A DNA stretch of 64,000 nucleotides from Platanthera guangdongensis (GCA_039583875.1 CM077159.1:105363295-105427294); one strand, 5' to 3'. Counted from the first letter of the stretch, positions 9,868-21,544 are shown. Notes: generated by a model from the letters alone, not told the origin. Program-made: numbers and translations.

Positions 9868-11572
9868 CTACTCTGGCTCCTTGATGACAATGCCCTTGCC
9901 TGATTGAATCTTGGCTTGAACTGGAGCATCAATGTCATCATCAGGCTTCTTTCCCTTAAGATCTTTCTTCTTTAGTTCTTCAGCCCTTATCTTTTGTCTC
10001 TCAAAATAATGATAAGGCTTAGGGAAATACTTACTAGGCTCCTGTACATTAGGAGGTAGCTTCCCTAGTTTAGCCTTTCTTCTGTACTGTACAATAGCCT
10101 CTTGCCTGACTTCATGTTTTCTCCATTCTTGGTCAGAGTACCATTTACCCCTCTCTAGGAAATTATCCTTTGCAGCCTTCCAAGCAGTCAGAATAATATT
10201 TCTAGAAGTTGCGCTCCACTGTTCAAAGTCAGGCCTTAACTCTGCATGTTCTCTGAACCTCTTCTTAGATAATTGAGCTTCTTGCTCTTTCAAAACTTCC
10301 TCAGGCACAAGCTTATCTACTTTTTCAAAAATAATATTCTTATTACCCTCTGGAGGGCTATACGTAGATTATACTTCCTGATGTATCATCTCAAAATCGG
10401 CAGGAGGGTAGATTACTTATGCAACTTCAGCTGGCTCACCTCCAAAATATGCAGGATTTATCCCAGATTCTGCTACATTATCATCATCACACAAGGGTGG
10501 ATATCCAAGGGTAGCTCTGATGCTGTTTGAAATCCATTTAGCATGGTCAGAGCCTGCTTTGACTAATACCCTCTCCCCATTTATGACTTCTCTTTCTATA
10601 TGATCCCTAAGATCATCCTTCTGAAATCTGATCTGAGCATTCAGATAGTTAACACCATATTTATAAAAAGGTTTTAACTTTTGGAGCTTTTCAGTAATAG
10701 TCTTTTGAGAATCTTCAATTGCAGTTTTTACAGCAGTTAGGTTTTCTTGTAATTGCTTAGCAAACTCTGCTTTGGCTGTAGCACTTACTGCAGTCTGTGC
10801 AGTAACTATATTTTTCATTTCAGTGACAATCACATTATGTGATTCAGTCAAGTTTTCGTTCATTCTTATTTGATTTTCTAAGACATAGCCCTGCTTAAAT
10901 GCTATGTCATCAACCAGTGTCTTTATCTTCTCTTGATGAGTGGCCAGATAAACCACTGCATTACCTCCTTTATGAAAACAGTCAGTCATTTCCTTCTTAT
11001 TTTGATTCACTTCAAATCTTATAGATTTTATGTCTTGAGCCAGATCAAATTGAAGTGATTTATGTCCTTCATCCATATACTTTTCTAAAGCCTTCCTTTG
11101 CTCATCCATCTTGATCTGCAAAGCCACCAACAAAGAGCTATAATCAGCTGTTGGGGCAGGCTGAGGAGTAATTGTTTGCAGAGCCTTCTTGTAGGTCTGG
11201 CTTCTCCTTTTGAAAACCTGTAGCTTTCTTTTCTTTGCTCTAGCAGCCTCTTCATCCTCAGAAGCAGAAGTACTGGCAATGTCTACTCTATCTTTAGGAC
11301 TAGGATGCAAGTCCTGTGTAGTCTTAGGTAACTCCCCCTGCACCATTTGCTCCTCATTCTCATTTCTTTCAGTTTGCTCATGAAACTCTACATGCTCCCC
11401 CTCAAGATTGACCTTCTCCCCCTCAAAAGCTGCTTTCTCTCCCTCAAAATCAGTCTGTAGTAAATCAGGGAACAGATCTTCTAGAGTAAACTCATGTGGA
11501 GTATGGACTGGAGAATCTCTTATCTCAGGAGCATTACCAGCAACTAATGTGTCTTCCATGACAACATCTTGT
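9868..11572 (-). pseudogene. SIRE-A env-like ORF, C-terminal part (long coiled coil), after Tekay-1 interruption
   Basis: Continues the ORF that starts at 21516; Tekay-1 sits between the halves, flanked by GGTTG. It begins with an acidic segment containing repeated FEGEK/LEGEH units, then KKRKLQVFKRR, a likely nuclear-localisation type basic patch. A roughly 200-residue heptad-rich coiled coil follows (LAQDIKSIRFEVNQNKKEM through VKTAIEDSQKTITEKLQKL). The last part is lysine-rich. Two TAA stops interrupt the frame near 10417 and 10369. No transmembrane segment or signal peptide is visible here, so envelope function is not supported. It is the extra ORF found after pol in SIRE-type elements. 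Confidence 0.75.
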
Positions 11573-11577
11573 GGTTG

Positions 11578-13552
11578 TGTAACACCCCCATCCGTCGCAT
11601 GGCATATAACAGAAGGTCCAGCTGGAACCCGACGCCATATACCACAGACAGTCGGAAGGGTTACTAAATGAATAAATCAAACCATCTAATTAAGACTACT
11701 CGTCCTAATCCCAGAGCATTCTAGCGGAAGATTTTAAAGTTGAAAGAACCCAAAAAATAAATCCATCAATATGAATGTCCACAGCTACAACAATAGGAAT
11801 GAAAACTCAAATACACAGAAACGGGTACATGGCCTTAAGGCCTTACAAATGTTCACTTCATAAATAGTGTTTTACATACATCGGCTCGCAGGCCGGCCAC
11901 ACATGAAATATATAAAAACAGCTATTCTACGGCCTTCTAGGGCCAGCACAGCAACATGGGCTCCAGCCCGCTATTTGGCGCTCGGCTCCACAGCACCTGC
12001 AAGCACATACCACCGCACGGTGGCAAATAAAGCAACGGTCAGCAAAAAGCCGACCAAATTATAACGACCCCGCCCCTTACTCGGGACGGCGGTGCTCTTT
12101 CCCTGCAAAACATTAGCCCAACAGTATATATATCGCAATTATAATTCGCCACAGGCGTAGGCTCGCACGGCCAAACACCCCGTGCACTCAGGGCACATTC
12201 ATGGTGAACCCTGACAAATCAGTGCATTCACCACCATCCCCAGGATGGCAACAACATGTGAGCATTTAGCCTTTCTGACCACCGTCTAAGGCTCCGACTA
12301 TGCCAACGGCCAGTCCCCGTCTTCGGGTCTCTCGCACCGAACCACATAGCCTAGGTCCAATTCCACTTGCCCATTGCTCACGCCGCATGTCCAATTTAAG
12401 GAACTTTGCGCGGGCCAAGCTTCTCTCGGATCCCAAATTTTTCAAAACAATCTCATAACCCAGTTATGATCAAGGCCGGTTCCCAGACCGCCAAGTTACC
12501 AGAACACGTTTCCGCTCAATTTTCCGGGTGCGCCTTGAAGCTAACCTTCAAGGATCCCTGCAGCAATCTACCGCGTGGAAACCCGAAAAATCCAAAGCAC
12601 GGAGTCTTCTCCGGCAAAACCACATCAAATGCAACATCACCGATCCAGACAAAACACGTCCGGGTAGGCTTCACACACAATGCCTATGCCCGTACTTACG
12701 ATTCCGGGCTCTACATGCAACACAAGGGGGACTATTCCCGTCAACCCCAAGGAACACCACGCACTCACCGCATACTCGCGGGAGCGGGATTCCTTATGCA
12801 GAAAGAAAGAGATTCAAGCGCTCGAGTTGAGAATCGTTACCCTTGTAGTCCGTTTTGGCGCCATGGAAAAACTACGCGGTTAGAACTCTTCGCAATGACC
12901 TTCCCTCCACGGATCCGCTCTCCGATTTCCAAACGGCGCTCCGATGCTCCGCCGGCGGCCGGAAACCTCCTTCTTCTTCCTCTCCTCTCTCACTTTGGAA
13001 GGGGAGAACTTTGGAGAGAAAATGAGGGAATAACTCCCTATTCCCGGCCTTAACAGAGCAGGATCTCATCTGGGCCATTGGATCCTAATTAAAGAAAATG
13101 AACGGCTCGGATCTGCACAAAATTCCCCAGACCTGGGCCGCACACGGCTTGGCACACGACCGTGTCCAAGGCCGTGTGCCTCGATCCAGGCACGATCGTC
13201 GAACTGAGAAATGCACACGGGCCAAGACACGCCCGTGTCTGACCTGACACGCCCGTGTCGGGTTCCTCGACACGCCCGTGTTCGTGGGCGTGTCACGCAT
13301 AACCGCCACGGCAACGGACACGACCCATCAGGACACGGGTAGGGACACGGGTTGGCACACGCCCGTGTCGGATGACACGCCCGTGTCATCCGGCCGTGTT
13401 CCTGGCCGTGTCCTTCTCGGGTTGGAAACGGCCAAAAAAATCACCAGCCAGACACGGCCTTGGACACGCCCGTGTCCTAGGCCGTGTACCCCTACAGGCA
13501 CCAAAAACTCTTTTTCCGCGACCGACTCGCACACAAAATTCGGGGCGTTACA
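11578..13552 (-). repeat. 3' LTR of Tekay-1
   Basis: 1975 bp, TG...CA. The U3 end (high-coordinate side) carries the GACACG-CC-CGTGTC palindrome cluster. The ORFs that can be read in it are shadows. Confidence 0.95.
13140..13500 (-). repeat. GACACG-SS-CGTGTC palindrome cluster in Tekay-1 U3
   Basis: Repeated inverted motif with arms GACACG and CGTGTC separated by CC or GG, plus half sites ACACGG/CCGTGT, around 20 sites by eye. It lies just inside the 5' end of the LTR in element orientation. The same cluster is at 19990-20345 in the other LTR. Confidence 0.75.
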
Positions 13553-13590
13553 AATCTCCCCCACTTAAGGAATTTCGTCCCGAAATTAAG
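13553..13590 (-). promoter_or_regulatory. Polypurine tract and adjacent hairpin, Tekay-1
   Basis: Minus strand: AATTTCG-GGA-CGAAATT hairpin, then CCTTAAGTGGGGGAGATT, then the LTR. A related hairpin plus G-rich tract sits next to the primer site at 18361-18396. Confidence 0.7.
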
Positions 13591-13604
13591 CAAAGGTACA
13601 AAAG

Positions 13605-14951
13605 CTAAATGATACCTGAGTGGAATAACTCGGGGTATTCCTCCAACATAGCTTGCTCTCGTTCCCAAGAAAGCTCCTCACGTCCGCAATTATCCCAACG
13701 GACTTTAACCATTCTGACCTCCTTGTTGCGGAGTCGTTTGACTGCAACATCTTCAACTCGTACTGGTCTGACCCTTGTTGTCAACTCATAATCAACCGGT
13801 ACCTGATCGTCTGCAATGATCTGCGAAGCCTCTTGAACTGCCTTACGCAACACCGATACGTGGAATACGTCATGCAGCCCACTCAACTCCGTCGACAGCT
13901 TTAATCTATACGCCGCCTCGCCAACACGCTCCAGGATTTCAAATGGTCCAAGGTATCTCGGACTCAGCTTCTTCAAGCGTCGAACCCGCGATACACCCTT
14001 GAACGGCTTGATTTTTAAATATACCATGTCGCCAACGTTGAACTCCACATTTCTATGTTTGGCATTGTAGTACTTTGACTGTCTATCCTGAGCAATCTTC
14101 AGCCTTTCCTGAATTGTCCGTATCATTGAAGTGGCATCTTCCACCGCTTGATGTTTATACAACTTTGATTCGCCTGCCTCCAACCAAGACAACGGCGTAC
14201 GGCACTTCCTCCCATACAAAGCTTCGAAAGGCGCCATTCCAATGCTTGCCTGAAAGCTATTGTTGTACGCAAACTCCACCATGTACAGGTGATCCTCCCA
14301 ATGCTTCCCGAAATCTAGGACGCACATGCGAAGCATGTCCTCCATAGTTCTGTTGACTCTCTCGGTTTGGCCATCTGTCTGCGGGTGAAAGGCTGTGCTG
14401 AACTTTAGCTTAGTACCCAACAGACCATGCACCAACCTCCAGTCATTTGACGTGAAGCGTCCATCACGATCACTAACAATACTGCGAGGCACACCATGCA
14501 GTCGTACAATATTATCCACGTAGAGTTTGGCTAACCTTTCTACTGGATCTTCCTTTTTCATTGGGATAAAGTGCGACACCTTTGTCAATCTATCTACGAC
14601 CACCCAAATGGCGTCATTTCCTTTCTGCGACTTCGGCAAACCGTGCACAAAATCCATAGATATATCGTCAAACTTCCATTCTGGGATAGGAAGTGATTTC
14701 AAGAAACCTCCGGGCTTCTGGCATTCCGCCTTCACCAATGCACAAGTACGGCACTTGGCCACATAAAGCGCCACATCCTTCTTCAAACCCGGCCACCAGA
14801 ATAATTTCTTCATGTCTCTATACATCTTCGTGCTTCCCGGGTGGATTGAGTATTTGGTATGATGAGCCTCATACATCAATTCCTCCCGAATATTATCCGC
14901 ACTAGGAACGCATAGACGACCGTCCTTCCTTAGCAACCCATCTTCAACCAC
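13605..14951 (-). CDS. Integrase with C-terminal chromodomain, Tekay-1
   Basis: 448 codons in frame with the upstream PR-RT-RH ORF and separated from it only by a TAG. The N-terminal zinc-binding HHCC is intact (HHTKYSIHPGSTKMY ... CRTCALVKAEC). The catalytic D,D,E are present in DDISMDFVHGLP, IVSDRDGRF and TDGQTERVNRT. The C-terminal region has KIKPFKGVSRVRRLKKLSP and LGPFEILERVG, then a chromodomain-like end with KVRWDNCGREELSWERE and EYPELF, which marks chromoviruses and is thought to steer insertion to heterochromatin. The listed start is the first codon that fits after the stop; in a working element this is the end of a longer polyprotein. Confidence 0.92.
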   Translation of the reverse strand: MVEDGLLRKDGRLCVPSADNIREELMYEAHHTKYSIHPGSTKMYRDMKKLFWWPGLKKDVALYVAKCRTCALVKAECQKPGGFLKSLPIPEWKFDDISMDFVHGLPKSQKGNDAIWVVVDRLTKVSHFIPMKKEDPVERLAKLYVDNIVRLHGVPRSIVSDRDGRFTSNDWRLVHGLLGTKLKFSTAFHPQTDGQTERVNRTMEDMLRMCVLDFGKHWEDHLYMVEFAYNNSFQASIGMAPFEALYGRKCRTPLSWLEAGESKLYKHQAVEDATSMIRTIQERLKIAQDRQSKYYNAKHRNVEFNVGDMVYLKIKPFKGVSRVRRLKKLSPRYLGPFEILERVGEAAYRLKLSTELSGLHDVFHVSVLRKAVQEASQIIADDQVPVDYELTTRVRPVRVEDVAVKRLRNKEVRMVKVRWDNCGREELSWEREQAMLEEYPELFHSGII

Positions 14952-14954
14952 AAA

Positions 14955-17003
14955 CTAGGAATTTGACCCATCCAAAGATCCATCTAGAATTTGCTTCATG
15001 CTGGTATCCTGAACCAAAGCCCGCCGAACTCTATCCGCTAGGTCACACTGCACCTCTGTCCAAAACAGTTTCGCCTCGGCACTAGACTGCTTGTCAACGC
15101 AAGATATCTCCAATGCCTCCAACTCTTGGACCAATCTCTTATCATGCACTGATAACCAGTTGGCTTGTGCGGGAATCTTACGACTCAACGCATCCGCCAC
15201 TACATTTCCCTTCCCAGGCACATAGTGAATCTTGAAGGTGTAGTCCCCTAAGAACTCCATCCACCTCCTCTGCCTCATGTTCAGATCCTTTTGGTCCAAT
15301 AGGTACTTCAGACTCTTATGATCGGTGTAAATATCTACCTTCACACCGTACAGATAGTGCCTCCAAAGCTTTAGAGCAAAAATCACGGCCGCTAACTCTA
15401 AGTCGTGGACCGGATAATTCCTCTCGTGAACCTTCAATTGTCGTGAACCATAAGCTATCACTCTCCCATGCTGTAGCAGAACACAGCCCAAACCACTGCC
15501 TGAAGCATCACTATAAATCTCGAACCCTTCGGTTCCACTTGGCGAACATAAAATAGGCGCCGTGGTTAACCGCCTCTTCAACTCTACAAACGCCTGTTCG
15601 CACTCCGAAGACCACACAAACTTCTGATCCTTCCTTGTCAACGTCGTGAGTGGTAGTGCTATCCGCGAGAAGTTCTCTACGAAGCGCCTGTAGTAGCCAG
15701 CAAGCCCCAGAAAACTCCGGACCTCTACCACTGTAGTCAAAGTAGGCCACTCCCGTATCGCCACTATCTTCGCCGGATCCACAGCTATTCCTTCTCCACT
15801 GACAACATGACCAAGGAACGCTATCGAGGATAACCAGAATTCACACTTGGAGAACTTTGCATATAACTGACTTTTCCTCAATGTCTCCAACACCATGTGT
15901 AAATGCTTGTAGTGATCCTCCTCGCACCGCGAATATACTAGGATGTCATCAATAAATACTATCACGAACTGATCCAAGTATTCTCTGAACGTCCTATTCA
16001 TCAGATCCATAAACACGGATGGAGCATTCGTCAACCCAAACGGCATGACTGTGAACTCGAAATGCCCAAACCGCGTACTGAATGCTGTCTTTGGAATGTC
16101 GCTCTCCCTTATCCTCAACTGATAGTAACCAGACTTCAAATCTAACTTCGAATATACAGTTGATCCAACCAGCTGATCAAATAGATCGTCAATCCTCGGG
16201 ATCGGATACTTATTCTTCTCCGTAAGTTTGTTCAACTCCCGATAATCAATACAAAGCCGCAAGCTCCCATCTTTCTTCTTAACAAAGAGAACTGGTGCGC
16301 TCCAAGGCGACGAACTTGGACGCACATAACCTTGCTCTAGCAACTCCTGCAGTTGCACCTTCAACTCCGCCATTTCTCTTGGGGCTATCCGATAGGGGGA
16401 GCGTGACACCGGTTTGGCACCCGGTACCAGCTCTATAGTAAAGTCTATCTCCCGCTGAGGAGGGGCTCCTGGGAGATCATCTGGAAACACATCAGGATAC
16501 TCGGACACAACTGGGATGTTGCCCAAACTAGGTTTAGGCGTCGAAGTCTGCACTAGAGTGACATACAGTTCTGCCCCAGACCGAACTGCCTTAAACACCT
16601 GAAGGGCCGATATCAGAACTTTCCTTGACCCCTTCATGCCCGCAAAAGTAGTCTCCCGATCAGTGTCCAGACCCAACTTGACTTCTTTACGGTTGCAATC
16701 AATGCATGCACTCTGCTCCGAGAGCCAATCCATACCGAAGATTACATCGAACTCCACTAATGGTAGAACCAACGCCCGCAAATCAAACTCCCGGTCTCCA
16801 ATCCGAATCTTTACAACACAGATTCTATCCGCACGCATTGAGCACCCATTAGACAACAACACATCCAACTTGTTTTCTGCCATCGAGAATGGAACTTCGA
16901 TGCGCGATATAAACTTTTCAGACAAGAAGGAATGTGATGCTCCCGTATCAAAAAGGGCTCTCGCCGGAAACCCAAAGATCAACACAAAGCCTAGCACTAA
17001 CAA
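14955..17003 (-). pseudogene. Protease, reverse transcriptase and RNase H, Tekay-1; ends at a premature TAG
   Basis: 682 codons. Protease DTG in [11 protein letters not shown] near residue 20, then [12 protein letters not shown] covers about residues 200-420 with [19 protein letters not shown], the [10 protein letters not shown] loop and catalytic FIDDILVYS. RNase H starts at [16 protein letters not shown] with [14 protein letters not shown] and ends with [12 protein letters not shown]. The frame ends at TAG 14957-14955 where Tekay-3 has Gln (SNSQFVVED), a single nonsense change; integrase is open beyond it. The upstream boundary with gag is a frame change discussed in the findings. Confidence 0.9.
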
Positions 17004-17056
17004 ACGTAAGCTAACAAGTACAAAAGTAACAACTATAAAAGTTAAACCACTATAAT

Positions 17057-18211
17057 TTAACTCATACCTGTCACCACGTCTGCTTGCTTTATGGCCTCCT
17101 GTAGACCAAGGTTGTAGACTCTAGGCTGGGCTGGAGCATGATGGGATGCGGTTGACTCCACCGCCTTCCCTTTCTCCTCATAAGTCGCTCCAGGTCTCCT
17201 CTCGGACTTTGAACGTCCGCTCCAACACTCCCGAGCAAAATGCCCCGTCTTCCCGCAGTTGTAGCAAGCTCCGGGGACTCGACTTGTAGTTGCCCCCGAT
17301 GCATCAGCCGAAGGGGCTGAGTTTGAAGTCCTCCGCTTCTTGTTCCATCTGCGGAAACCTGTCTTGTTACTTGGCACCTTGAACTCGGTCTTCCTTTCTC
17401 CTGGGTCCCTCTTCTCTTGAACTTTCTTCGCAACCTTTTCCAACGATCGGGCCGAATTGACCAAGGCTAGGAAGCCCTGCGCCTTAGGCCCAGCAAGGAG
17501 TAACTGTAAATCGCCACGAAGACCCTCATAGAATCGGTTGGTCTTCCTCTCTTCTTCAGAAAACATAGCACCAGCATAACGACCCAACCGTGTGAACTCA
17601 TGCAGATATTCGTCCACGCTTCTGGATCCCTGAGTCAACCCAAGAAATTGATTCTCCATTTCCAACTTCTGAGCAGAAGGTACAAATCTGGCCAGGAACA
17701 ATCTTGAAAATTCTTCCATCGGCACATCCGCAAGTTGCCTTCCCACTAGAAGATGAAACTCCAACTCGTCCCACCACAGCCTCGCCTCACCTTCCAAAAG
17801 AAAAGTCGCTATGGTGGTCTTCTGCCACTCTTCAGTCATTGTGGCCGTCAACACCCTCTTTATGGAAGAGAGCCAGTCCTCAGCTTGAGTTGGCGTTCCA
17901 ACCCCATTAAACCTCGGAGGATTAAAGCCCATCACGTGCTTTAGCTGCCGCTCCGTAGTTCTCCTCGGCTCTACTAACTCAACTGCTGCGCGTTCCACCA
18001 CTCTCGGCTCTGCCGCCCTAACTGGTTCTTGCTCATCCGCAGGAGGTGCGCGATGCATTTGCCCTGCAGGTTGGGCATTTATCATTGCGAACACGGCTTC
18101 AGCCACCATCCTGATGGTTTCCGCTGAAGGAGGTGTAGCAGGCACGTCCCTTGGTGCACTACTTTCCGCTGATTGCGGACGCTCTGACTGACCAGCACCG
18201 CTCCTAGCTGC
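17057..18211 (-). CDS. Gag of Tekay-1
   Basis: Open frame of about 385 codons counting from the TATAG junction at 18211; no ATG is in frame until IRM (near 18118). A Pro/Ser/Ala-rich N-terminus is followed by the retrotransposon Gag domain ([65 protein letters not shown]). A basic region and one intact CCHC knuckle [14 protein letters not shown] come next, and the frame ends VVTGMS. The missing start codon and a polypyrimidine-ATAG before the frame suggest that the first codons come from a spliced leader. This is the most intact gag in the window. Confidence 0.88.
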   Translation of the reverse strand, partial: AARSGAGQSERPQSAESSAPRDVPATPPSAETIRMVAEAVFAMINAQPAGQMHRAPPADEQEPVRAAEPRVVERAAVELVEPRRTTERQLKHVMGFNPPRFNGVGTPTQAEDWLSSIKRVLTATMTEEWQKTTIATFLLEGEARLWWDELEFHLLVGRQLADVPMEEFSRLFLARFVPSAQKLEMENQFLGLTQGSRSVDEYLHEFTRLGRYAGAMFSEEERKTNRFYEGLRGDLQLLLAGPKAQGFLALVNSARSLEKVAKKVQEKRDPGERKTEFKVPSNKTGFRRWNKKRRTSNSAPSADASGATTSRVPGACYNCGKTGHFARECWSGRSKSERRPGATYEEKGKAVESTASHHAPAQPRVYNLGLQEAIKQADVVTGMS

Positions 18212-18360
18212 CTATAAAAGCAAAGACACACGATTAGACGACAAACAAATTGCTAAAAGCAATCATTGGAACACTCAGGTTCCACAAAACAAGTGTATTT
18301 TCATTCCTAAGTGGACATTTATGGGTTCTTTTTAATGTTATAACGATGACGCACACATGT

Positions 18361-18396
18361 GCTCACCACCCCTTAAAAGAATTCGCCCACGAATTC
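18361..18396 (-). other. Hairpin plus G-rich tract downstream of PBS, Tekay-1
   Basis: GAATTCGTGGGCGAATTC then TTTTAAGGGGTGGTGAGC on the minus strand. It resembles the hairpin-plus-PPT at the other end of the element; equivalents occur in Tekay-2 (44023-44062) and Tekay-3 (56913-56950). Confidence 0.5.
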
Positions 18397-18412
18397 ATTT
18401 AAGCATGACCGC

Positions 18413-18430
18413 AACCTGGCTCTGATACCA
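18413..18430 (-). promoter_or_regulatory. Primer-binding site, initiator tRNA-Met, Tekay-1
   Basis: TGGTATCAGAGCCAGGTT, three bases inside the 5' LTR, matches the plant tRNA-iMet 3' end well. Confidence 0.92.
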
Positions 18431-18433
18431 AAT

Positions 18434-20409
18434 TGTAACACCCCCATCCGTCGCATGGCATATAACAGAAGGTCCAGCTGGAACCCGACGCCATATACCA
18501 CAGACAGTCGGAAGGGTTACTAAATGAATAAATCAAACCATCTAATTAAGACTACTCGTCCTAATCACAGAGCATTCTAGCGGAAGATTTTTAAAGTTGA
18601 AAGAACCCAAAAAATAAATCCATCAATATGAATGTCCACAGCTACAACAATAGGAATGAAAACTCAAATACACAGAAACGGGTACATGGCCTTAAGGCCT
18701 TACAAATGTTCACTTCATAAATAGTGTTTTACATACATCGGCTCGCAGGCCGGCCACACATGAAATATATAAAAACAGCTATTCTACGGCCTTTTAGGGC
18801 CAGCACAGCAACATGGGCTCCAGCCCGCTATTTGGCGCTCGGCTCCGCAGCACCTGCAAGCATATACCACCGCACTGTGGCAAATAAAGCAACGGTCAGC
18901 AAAAAGCCGACCAAATTATAACGACCCCGCCCCTTACTCGGGACGGCGGTGCTCTTTCCCTGCAAAACATTAGCCCAACAGTATATATATCGCAATTATA
19001 ATTCGCCACAGGCGTAGGCTCGCACGGCCAAACACCCCGTGCACTCAGGGCACATTCATGGTGAACCCTGACAAATCAGTGCATTCACCACCATCCCCAG
19101 GATGGCAACAACATGTGAGCATTTAGCCTTTCTGACCACCGTCTAAGGCTCCGACTATGCCAACGGCCAGTCCCCGTCTTCGGGTCTCTCGCACCGAACC
19201 ACATAGCCTAGGTCCAATTCCACTTGCCCGTTGCTCACGCCGCATGTCCAATTTAAGGAACTTTGCGCGGGCCAAGCTTCTCTCGGATCCCAAATTTTCC
19301 AAAACAATCTCATAACCCAGTTATGATCAAGGCCGGTTCCCAGACCGCCAAGTTAGCAGAACACGTTTCCGCTCAATTTTCTGGGTGCGCCTTGAAGCTA
19401 ACCTTCAAGGATCCCTGCTGCAATCTACCGCGTGGAAACCCCAAAAAATCCAAAGCACGGAGTCTTCTCCGGCAAAACCACATCAAATGCAACATCACCG
19501 ATCCAGACAAAACACGTCCGGGTAGGCTTCACACACAATGCCTATGCCCGTACTTACGATTCCGGGCTCTACATGCAACACAAGGGGGACTATTCCCGTC
19601 AACCCCAAGGAACACCACGCACTCACCGCATACTCGTGGGAGCGGGATTCCTTATGCAGAAAGAAAGAGATTCAAGCGCTCGAGTTGAGAATCGTTACCC
19701 TTGTAGTCGTTTTGGCGCCATGGAAAAACTACGCGGTTAGAACTCTTCGCAATGACCTTCCCTCCACGGATCCGCTCTCCGATTTCCAAACGGCGCTCCG
19801 ATGCTCCGCCGGCGGCCGGAAACCTCCTTCTTCTTCCTCTCCTCTCTCACTTTGGAAGGGGAGAACTTTGGAGAGAAAATGAGGGAATAACTCCCTATTC
19901 CCGGCCTTAACAGAGCAGGATCTCATCTGGGCCATTGGATCCTAATTAAAGAAAATGAACGGCTCAGATCTGCACAAAATTCCCCAGACCTGGGCCGCAC
20001 ACGGCTTGGCACACGGCCGTGTCCAAGGCCGTGTGCCTCGATCCAGGCACGATCGTCGAACTGAGAAATTTACACGGGCCAAGACACGCCCGTGTCTGAC
20101 CTGACACGCCCGTGTCGGGTTCCTCGACACGCCCGTGTTTGTGGGCGTGTCACGCATAACCGCCACGGCAACGGACACGACCCATCAGGACACGGGTAGG
20201 GACACGGGTTGGCACACGCCCGTGTCGGATGACACGCCCGTGTCATCCGGCCGTGTTCCTGGCCGTGTCCTTCTCGGGTTGGAAACGGCCAAAAAAATCA
20301 CCAGCCAGACACGGCCTTGGACACGCCCGTGTCCTAGGCCGTGTACCCCTACAAGCACCAAAAACTCTTTTTCCGCGACCGACTCGCACACAAAATTCGG
20401 GGCGTTACA
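18434..20409 (-). repeat. 5' LTR of Tekay-1
   Basis: 1976 bp, about 99% identical to the 3' LTR by eye. U3 palindrome cluster at 19990-20345. Ends GGGGCGTTACA followed by the GGTTG target duplication. Confidence 0.95.
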
Positions 20410-20414
20410 GGTTG

Positions 20415-21516
20415 ACTATGTAACTGGGTTTGCTGATCAACATCAATTAAAGATTCAGTCAATACTTCATCCTCAATATGAAAATTGATTGATTAACTTC
20501 ATTGATTACCTCAAGAATGGTTTTTTTTGCCCTTTCACAATCTAAGTGAGTTGGCTCATCCACATGATGAGGCTCCCCCTGGAGGGGATCCAGGTGAATG
20601 GGGCTAGCAGATGGTAGCTCCCCCTGCCTCTGGGCATCTTCAGTCCTTACTGGTGACCTTCCAGTAACATCAGCTGCTTCTTTATCAGCTTCATCCTCAT
20701 TAGAACTGGAAACTACTTGCTCCTCTGAGATACTTGAGGAATCAGGAGCCACAATGGCTTTCTTCTTCTTCTTCTTCTGTTGAGGAACTTCCTTTTCTGG
20801 AGTAGGCATGTCCTTGGTTAACACCCTATACCACCTTGAGATAATCCTAACATCCATTCTTGTCATATGGTTTATCTTAGAACCTGCAGCTTGGTTCATC
20901 ACTTTTGGAATACTTTCAGCCAAGAACAAACTCATAATCCTACCCAGATTGGGCTTCTTCAGACTTTCCTTAATCTTGTCAAACATAACTGCTGACCAAT
21001 CAGTTTTGAGTTTGAAAATGATCCTTGTCATTAAGCAGAACATGTGTGCTGATATCCTATCATGCCCACCTGGCTTGCTCAGAATCACCTTCCCAACTAC
21101 TTCAGATAAAAACTTCCTTGCATGTTCATCCCTTTCCTGTTAAAAACTGATCCAATCTTCATGTTTGAATCTAATCCACACCATTGCAGTGCCTCCCTTA
21201 TCCTTGATGCAGGTACATCTTCCTCTTCTTTAGTTCTAGGTAGATGTAGAACTTTTCTTAGACTTTTCTGGGTGACTTTCACCTTAACTCCATGGACTTT
21301 GGATTTAATATTAAGACCAGTTTCATCAAGGGTAGCTGCACTAAAGAATTCGAGGACCTCCTTCTTCCAAATCTTGATTGGCTCTGAAACTAGATACTCT
21401 AACCCAGTCTCTACAACTAGCATTACAAAACCTTGAATTTTTGGTTCCGCGTCGTCAATGGCATGTCGCACTAGCTCATAACCTTCATTGATGTTCTCTT
21501 CTAGCTTGGGCGCCAT
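20415..21516 (-). pseudogene. SIRE-A env-like ORF, N-terminal part
   Basis: Starts at ATG 21516 (MAPKLEENINEGYELVRH). The first 150 residues contain IKIWKKEVLEFF, VHGVKVKVTQKSLRKVLHLP and EALQWCG, resembling the plant transposon protein domain found in such accessory ORFs. A one-base class frameshift lies near 21090-21096. The next part has GHDRISAHMFCLMTRIIFKLKTDW and a poly-Lys stretch followed by acidic, Ser-rich sequence. The frame is cut by Tekay-1 at 20409/20410 and resumes at 11572. There is a separate TATA box about 100 bp upstream. Product function unknown; no viral envelope features are seen. Confidence 0.75.
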
Positions 21517-21544
21517 AAGGATTTGGAGAAATTTTGAATTTAGA

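Larger units (their letters stand above)
11578..20409 (-). mobile_element. Tekay-1, near-complete Ty3/gypsy Tekay chromovirus
   Basis: 8832 bp with LTRs 11578-13552 and 18434-20409 (TGTAACACC...GCGTTACA) and a perfect 5-bp target duplication GGTTG at 11573-11577 and 20410-20414. PBS, gag, PR-RT-RH, INT with chromodomain and PPT are all present in order on the minus strand. The LTRs differ at roughly 20 sites by eye, about 99% identity, so insertion is recent and later than SIRE-A. The only clear pol defect is one in-frame TAG. Confidence 0.95.

Noticed and set aside
12406..13389. ORFs inside the Tekay-1 LTR and its copy at 19263-20488
   Set aside because: Located in non-coding LTR and open in both strands; no family resemblance.
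9868..21516. Calling the SIRE env-like ORFs viral envelope proteins
   Set aside because: No signal peptide, cleavage site or transmembrane anchor seen; coiled-coil and nuclear-type basic patches instead. The name is kept only by custom.
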